Positions 20,334 to 23,933 of a stretch of DNA of 23,933 nucleotides are shown in pieces. The DNA is from CAMAVH01 sp036500145. Lineage in GTDB: Bacteria > Pseudomonadota > Alphaproteobacteria > SMXQ01. How positions within the stretch are numbered: the first letter of the stretch is position 1; every line of letters begins with the position of its first letter. The position numbers and the translations under genes were made by a program. The stretch covers positions 1 to 23,933 of the forward strand of contig DASYCO010000010.1 of assembly GCA_036500145.1 (NCBI GenBank), written 5' to 3'. The notes beneath the pieces are model-generated. The model made no database searches. It saw only the letters and a list, made by a program, of their open reading frames with translations, and was not told where the DNA came from.

Positions 20334-22678
20334 GCGCGCCCAGCGCCGTCCGCAGCAACCGCGTGCTCCGCGTCGAAGACGCCGACCTGCTGAAGGGCGC
20401 GGCGCGCTTCGTCGACGACCTGCACCTCTCCGGCATGCTGCAGGCCGCCTTCGTGCGCAGCCCGCACGGTCACGCCAAGGTGCTGAGCATCGACACGTCC
20501 ATGGCCAAGGACGTGCCCGGCGTCCATGCCGTGCTGACGCGCGACGACTTCCTGCCGCACTTGGCCACCGAATTCATCGTCGTCGGCCTGCCGAGCCCGG
20601 CCTACCGCCAGGACATCAACCGCCCGGCCCTGAGCGGCCTGGAGGTCGTCCATGTCGGCGAGCCGGTCGCCATCGTGCTGGCCGACAACCGCTACATCGC
20701 CGAAGACGCCGCCGCCCTGGTCATGGTCGACTACGACCCCCTGCCCGCCGTCGGCGACCCGCGCGAAGCCCTGAAGCCCGGCGCGCCCCTCGTCCATTCC
20801 TCCTCGCCGCACAACCTGCTGGCCGAGTTCGACATGGGCTACGGCGACGTCGACGCCGCCTTCGCCGGGGCACCCCACGTCTTCAAGGAAAGCCTCTGGC
20901 AGCATCGCGGCGGCAGCCATTCCATCGAATGCCGTGGCGACGTGGCGGCCTACGATTCCTTCGCCGACACGCTGACCCTGTGGAGCTCGACGCAGACGCC
21001 GCACGCGGCGCGCTCGGTCCTCGCCGGCATGCTGGGCTGGGACGAGGACCGCATCCGCGTCGTCACGCCGGACGTCGGCGGCGGCTTCGGCCCCAAGCTG
21101 ATCTTCTACCCGGAAGACGTCGCCGTGGCGCTCGCCGCCTACATCACCCGGCGTCCGGTCAAATGGATCGAGGACCGCCGCGAGCATTTCGTCGCCACCA
21201 CCCAGGAGCGCGACCAGTACTGGGACGCCGAGATCGCCGTGGACAATGACGGCAAAATTCTCGGGCTGCGCGGCAGCATCGTCCACGACCACGGCGCCTA
21301 CACGGCGCGCGGCGTCAACCTGCCCTACGAATCGGCGCAGACCGTGACGCTCGCCTACGAGATCCCGACCTACCAGATGAACGTCAAGCTCGCGCTGACC
21401 AACAAGGTGCCGGTGACGCCGGTGCGCGGCGCCGGCCAGCCCCAGGGCGTCTTCTGCATGGAACGCCTGCTCGACCGCGCCGCCGACGAACTGAAGATTC
21501 CGCGCGCCGAGCTGCGCCGCCGCAATCTCATTCCCGGCGACAAGATGCCCTACACCAAGCCGCTGAAGTCGCGCGGCGGCCGCCAGGTCGTGCTCGATTC
21601 CGGCGACTACCCGAAATGCCAGGCCGACGCGCTAGAAAAGGCCGGCGCCGCCGACTTCGCCGTCCGCCAGGCCGCCGCCCGCAAGGAAGGCCGCTACATC
21701 GGCCTCGGCCTCGCCAACTTCGTCAAGGGGACGGGGCGCGGCCCCTTCGAGCCTGTCACCGTGCGCGTCGATCCCTCCACTGGGCAGATCATCGTCTACA
21801 GCGGCGCCACCGCCATGGGCCAGAGCACCAAGACCATGTTCGCCCAGGTCGTCGCTGAGCAGCTCGGCGGCGACATCACGCGCGTCACCGCCAAGCCGGG
21901 CGACACCGGCACCATGTCCATGGGCCTCGGCGGCTTCAACAGCCGCCTCACCGTCATGGCCGGCTCGTCGGCCCATCTCGCCGCCACCAAAGTGCGCGAC
22001 AAGGCCCTGCTGATCGCCAGCAAGCTGCTCAAGCTGCCGGCCGAGGAGCTGCAGATCCACGGCGGCCAGGTCGAGGCGAAGGCCGATCCTTCCAAGTCCG
22101 TGACGCTCGGCCAGCTCGCCAAGAGCGTCGCCGGCGTCGCCGGCTTCGTGCTGCCCGACGGCGTCTCGCCGGGCCTCGAAGCCACCGAATATTTCGTCGT
22201 CGACGACATGGCCTACGCCAACGGCGCCGCCGCCATCGAAGTCGAGGTCGACGTCGAGACAGGCGGCGTGCACATCAACAAGTTCGTCATCGCCCATGAC
22301 TGCGGCGCGGTCATCAATCCCATGCTCGTCGACGGCCAGATCGTCGGCGCCGCCGCCCACGGCATCGGCAACGCCCTCTACGAGTGGATGGGCTACGACG
22401 ACAACTGCCAGCCGGTGACGACCAACCTCGGCGAATACCTGCTCGTCACCGCGCCCGAGGTGCCGCTGATCGAAGTGTCGCACCACGAATCGCCAACCTA
22501 CCTCAACCCGCTCGGGGTCAAGGGCGTCGGCGAATGCGGCGTGGTGCCGGTGGCCCCCGCCATCATGTCGGCCATCGAGGACGCCCTGCGCGAGTTCGAC
22601 GTCCACATCGCGCAGACGCCGATCACCCCGGGCGAGATCGTCGCCAAGATCGAAGCCGGGCGCAAAGCCAAGGCCTGA
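20330..22678 (+). CDS. Molybdenum hydroxylase catalytic (large) subunit, CoxL/XDH-like
   Basis: This 782-residue molybdopterin-binding subunit hydroxylates its substrate with water-derived oxygen. The cofactor loop DVGGGFGPK is at 248-256, RGAGQPQ at 366-372, and the base-catalyst motif GVGECGV gives Glu735. The loop of true CO dehydrogenases (AYRCSFR with active-site Cys) is absent; PVRGAGQPQGVF is there instead, as in hydroxylases of aromatic or N-heteroaromatic compounds. The start ATG overlaps the small-subunit stop (20330-20333), although the frame is open further upstream. Neighbouring decarboxylase and transporter genes favour an aromatic or heteroaromatic acid as substrate (inference). 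Molybdenum-cofactor maturation genes are not in the window. Confidence 0.92.
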   Translation: MSAPSAVRSNRVLRVEDADLLKGAARFVDDLHLSGMLQAAFVRSPHGHAKVLSIDTSMAKDVPGVHAVLTRDDFLPHLATEFIVVGLPSPAYRQDINRPALSGLEVVHVGEPVAIVLADNRYIAEDAAALVMVDYDPLPAVGDPREALKPGAPLVHSSSPHNLLAEFDMGYGDVDAAFAGAPHVFKESLWQHRGGSHSIECRGDVAAYDSFADTLTLWSSTQTPHAARSVLAGMLGWDEDRIRVVTPDVGGGFGPKLIFYPEDVAVALAAYITRRPVKWIEDRREHFVATTQERDQYWDAEIAVDNDGKILGLRGSIVHDHGAYTARGVNLPYESAQTVTLAYEIPTYQMNVKLALTNKVPVTPVRGAGQPQGVFCMERLLDRAADELKIPRAELRRRNLIPGDKMPYTKPLKSRGGRQVVLDSGDYPKCQADALEKAGAADFAVRQAAARKEGRYIGLGLANFVKGTGRGPFEPVTVRVDPSTGQIIVYSGATAMGQSTKTMFAQVVAEQLGGDITRVTAKPGDTGTMSMGLGGFNSRLTVMAGSSAHLAATKVRDKALLIASKLLKLPAEELQIHGGQVEAKADPSKSVTLGQLAKSVAGVAGFVLPDGVSPGLEATEYFVVDDMAYANGAAAIEVEVDVETGGVHINKFVIAHDCGAVINPMLVDGQIVGAAAHGIGNALYEWMGYDDNCQPVTTNLGEYLLVTAPEVPLIEVSHHESPTYLNPLGVKGVGECGVVPVAPAIMSAIEDALREFDVHIAQTPITPGEIVAKIEAGRKAKA

Positions 22679-22765
22679 GGCTTAAAGTCCTCCCGGTTGC
22701 GCGGCGCGGCGGATGGCGCGACACTAAGGCATCGCCATCCCATTTCCCCCACGCGTAGACCGCCC

Positions 22766-23545
22766 ATGGCCATCGATTTCCACGCCCCAGAAAACCGCGA
22801 CACCTACGCCGGTCGCGATGCCCAGTCCGACTGGTACGAAGCCATGCGGGCGATCGTCGATCCCGCCGGCAAGCGCGTGGCCGACATCGGCTGCGGCGGC
22901 GGCATCTACAGCGCCGCCTGGGCCGACATCGGCGCGGCGCAGGTCGTCGGCATCGACTTCTCCGCGCCGATCCTGCGCGCCGCCGCCCGCGAGAACGCCG
23001 GGCGGGCCAACGTCTCCTTCCGACAGGGCGACGCGCTCGATACCAGGATGCTGTCCCGCAGCGTCGACGTCGTCTTCGAGCGCGCCCTGATCCACCACCT
23101 GACGGATTACGACGCCTGCTTCGGCGAGGCCCATCGGCTGCTCGACGACGGCGGGCTCTACATCATCCAGGACCGCACGCCGGACGACGTGCGCCTGCCC
23201 GGCGCGCCGGACCACCTGCGCGGCTACTTCTTCGAACGCTATCCGAAGCTGCTGAAGACCGAGCTCGGCCGCCGCCCGCAGGGCGCGGCCGTCGAGCGCG
23301 CCTTGCTCGACGCGGGATTCGCCTCCGCGCAGGCCCTGAGCCTATGGGAGACGCGCCGGACCTACAGCGGCTTCCCGCAGCTAGCCGTCGATCTGCTGGC
23401 CCGCACCGGCCGCTCCATCCTGCATGACCTGACGGACGCGGAATTGGCCGATCTCGTCGATTTCATCGGCACCAAGATGCCGGCCGCCGGCCCGATCACG
23501 GAACAGGACCGCTGGACGATCTGGCACGCCCGCAAGCCCGTCTGA
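22766..23545 (+). CDS. Class I SAM-dependent methyltransferase
   Basis: This 259-residue Rossmann-fold methyltransferase has motif I at residues 38-49 (VADIGCGGGIYS), the acidic residue at the end of strand 2 in VGIDFS (Asp64), a GDA motif (Asp90 region) and DVVFERALIHHL as motif IV. It resembles UbiE/type-11 methyltransferases. The ATG at 22766 lies 87 bases after the large hydroxylase subunit; no good ribosome site or terminator is visible between them, so read-through from that operon is possible. The acceptor is unknown; it need not belong to the catabolic island. Confidence 0.85.
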   Translation: MAIDFHAPENRDTYAGRDAQSDWYEAMRAIVDPAGKRVADIGCGGGIYSAAWADIGAAQVVGIDFSAPILRAAARENAGRANVSFRQGDALDTRMLSRSVDVVFERALIHHLTDYDACFGEAHRLLDDGGLYIIQDRTPDDVRLPGAPDHLRGYFFERYPKLLKTELGRRPQGAAVERALLDAGFASAQALSLWETRRTYSGFPQLAVDLLARTGRSILHDLTDAELADLVDFIGTKMPAAGPITEQDRWTIWHARKPV

Positions 23546-23624
23546 ACAATCCTGTCATCTGAAGGTCACTGGCCGTTCTTGCCAGGGCTGGTACTCTGCG
23601 CCTCCCACCGCAATGGAGAGCCCC

Positions 23625-23933
23625 ATGCAAGTGAACCCCTACCTGATGTTCGACGGCCGCTGCGAGGAAGCCCTGGAGTTCTACAAGAAGGCCCTGGGCG
23701 CCGAAGTGACCATGCTCATGCGCTTCAAGGAAAGCCCCGACCAGCAGTACAACCCGCCGAACAGCGCCGAGAAGGTGATGCATTCCGCCTTCAAGGTCGG
23801 CAACGATGTCCTGATGGCGACCGACGGCGACTGCGGCGGCAAGTCCAGCTTCAGCGGCATTTCCCTGACCCTCACGCTCGCCACGCCGGCCGAAGCCGAG
23901 AAATATTTCGCGGCGCTCAGCGACGGCGGCGCA
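23625..23933 (+). CDS. PhnB-like VOC-family protein (3' end beyond window)
   Basis: The first 103 residues of a vicinal-oxygen-chelate-fold protein of the PhnB/YjdN type are present. The opening MQVNPYLMFDGRCEEALEFY, then KKALGAEV, VMHSAFKVGNDVLMATD and TPAEAEKYFAAL match this glyoxalase-like family closely. Its members are mostly of unproven function. The ATG at 23625 has GGAGAG four bases upstream. The frame runs open off the window edge. It follows the methyltransferase by 79 bases and is probably a housekeeping-type gene outside the island. Confidence 0.88.
   Translation, partial: MQVNPYLMFDGRCEEALEFYKKALGAEVTMLMRFKESPDQQYNPPNSAEKVMHSAFKVGNDVLMATDGDCGGKSSFSGISLTLTLATPAEAEKYFAALSDGGA

Noticed and set aside
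18958..22678. Carbon monoxide dehydrogenase (form I CoxMSL)
   Set aside because: The large subunit lacks the AYRCSFR active-site loop with its Cys; PVRGAGQPQ is found in its place.

Overview
The window is about 24 kb of high-GC DNA from a proteobacterium. The expanded set of tripartite tricarboxylate transporter (TTT) binding proteins, also called Bug proteins, and a LysR-type regulator beside them suggest a beta- or alphaproteobacterium with broad use of aromatic or other organic acids. That placement is inferred from gene content, not from a marker gene. I saw no tRNA, rRNA, insertion sequence, CRISPR array or phage gene.

The left half (1-10896) reads leftward. In transcription order it holds three substrate-binding proteins (9823-10896, 8556-9605, 7236-8297), a UbiD-type decarboxylase, two overlapping genes for half-sized paralogous membrane proteins, a fourth substrate-binding protein, a UbiX-type flavin prenyltransferase and the start of a TctA permease cut by the window edge. 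UbiX makes the prenylated FMN that UbiD needs, so this half looks like uptake plus non-oxidative decarboxylation (or carboxylation) of an aromatic or unsaturated acid.

The right half (11084-23933) reads rightward. A LysR regulator is followed by a heme-oxygenase-like diiron protein (HDO), a two-domain cupin, an EutA-like ASKHA ATPase with no ethanolamine ammonia-lyase nearby, a 4,5-dihydroxyphthalate-decarboxylase-like protein and an MFS transporter. Next comes a three-subunit molybdenum hydroxylase in FAD, FeS, Mo order, then a class I methyltransferase and the start of a PhnB-like VOC protein.

The most unusual part is the block from 12476 to 17366 (HDO, cupin, orphan EutA, decarboxylase-like protein). 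It is preceded by two perfect TGCGA-N5-TCGCA inverted repeats, placed relative to a candidate promoter where a LysR regulator would be expected to bind. I recognise no described pathway with this combination. My working inference is a regulated catabolic island for a carboxylated aromatic or N-heteroaromatic compound: TTT and MFS import, Mo-dependent ring hydroxylation, decarboxylation by UbiD and/or the phthalate-type enzyme, and oxidation by the HDO or cupin. Several transcription units have clear intrinsic terminators. Two of these sit directly against the ribosome binding site of the next gene (9626-9649 and 13291-13332), which suggests attenuation or finely separated transcription units.
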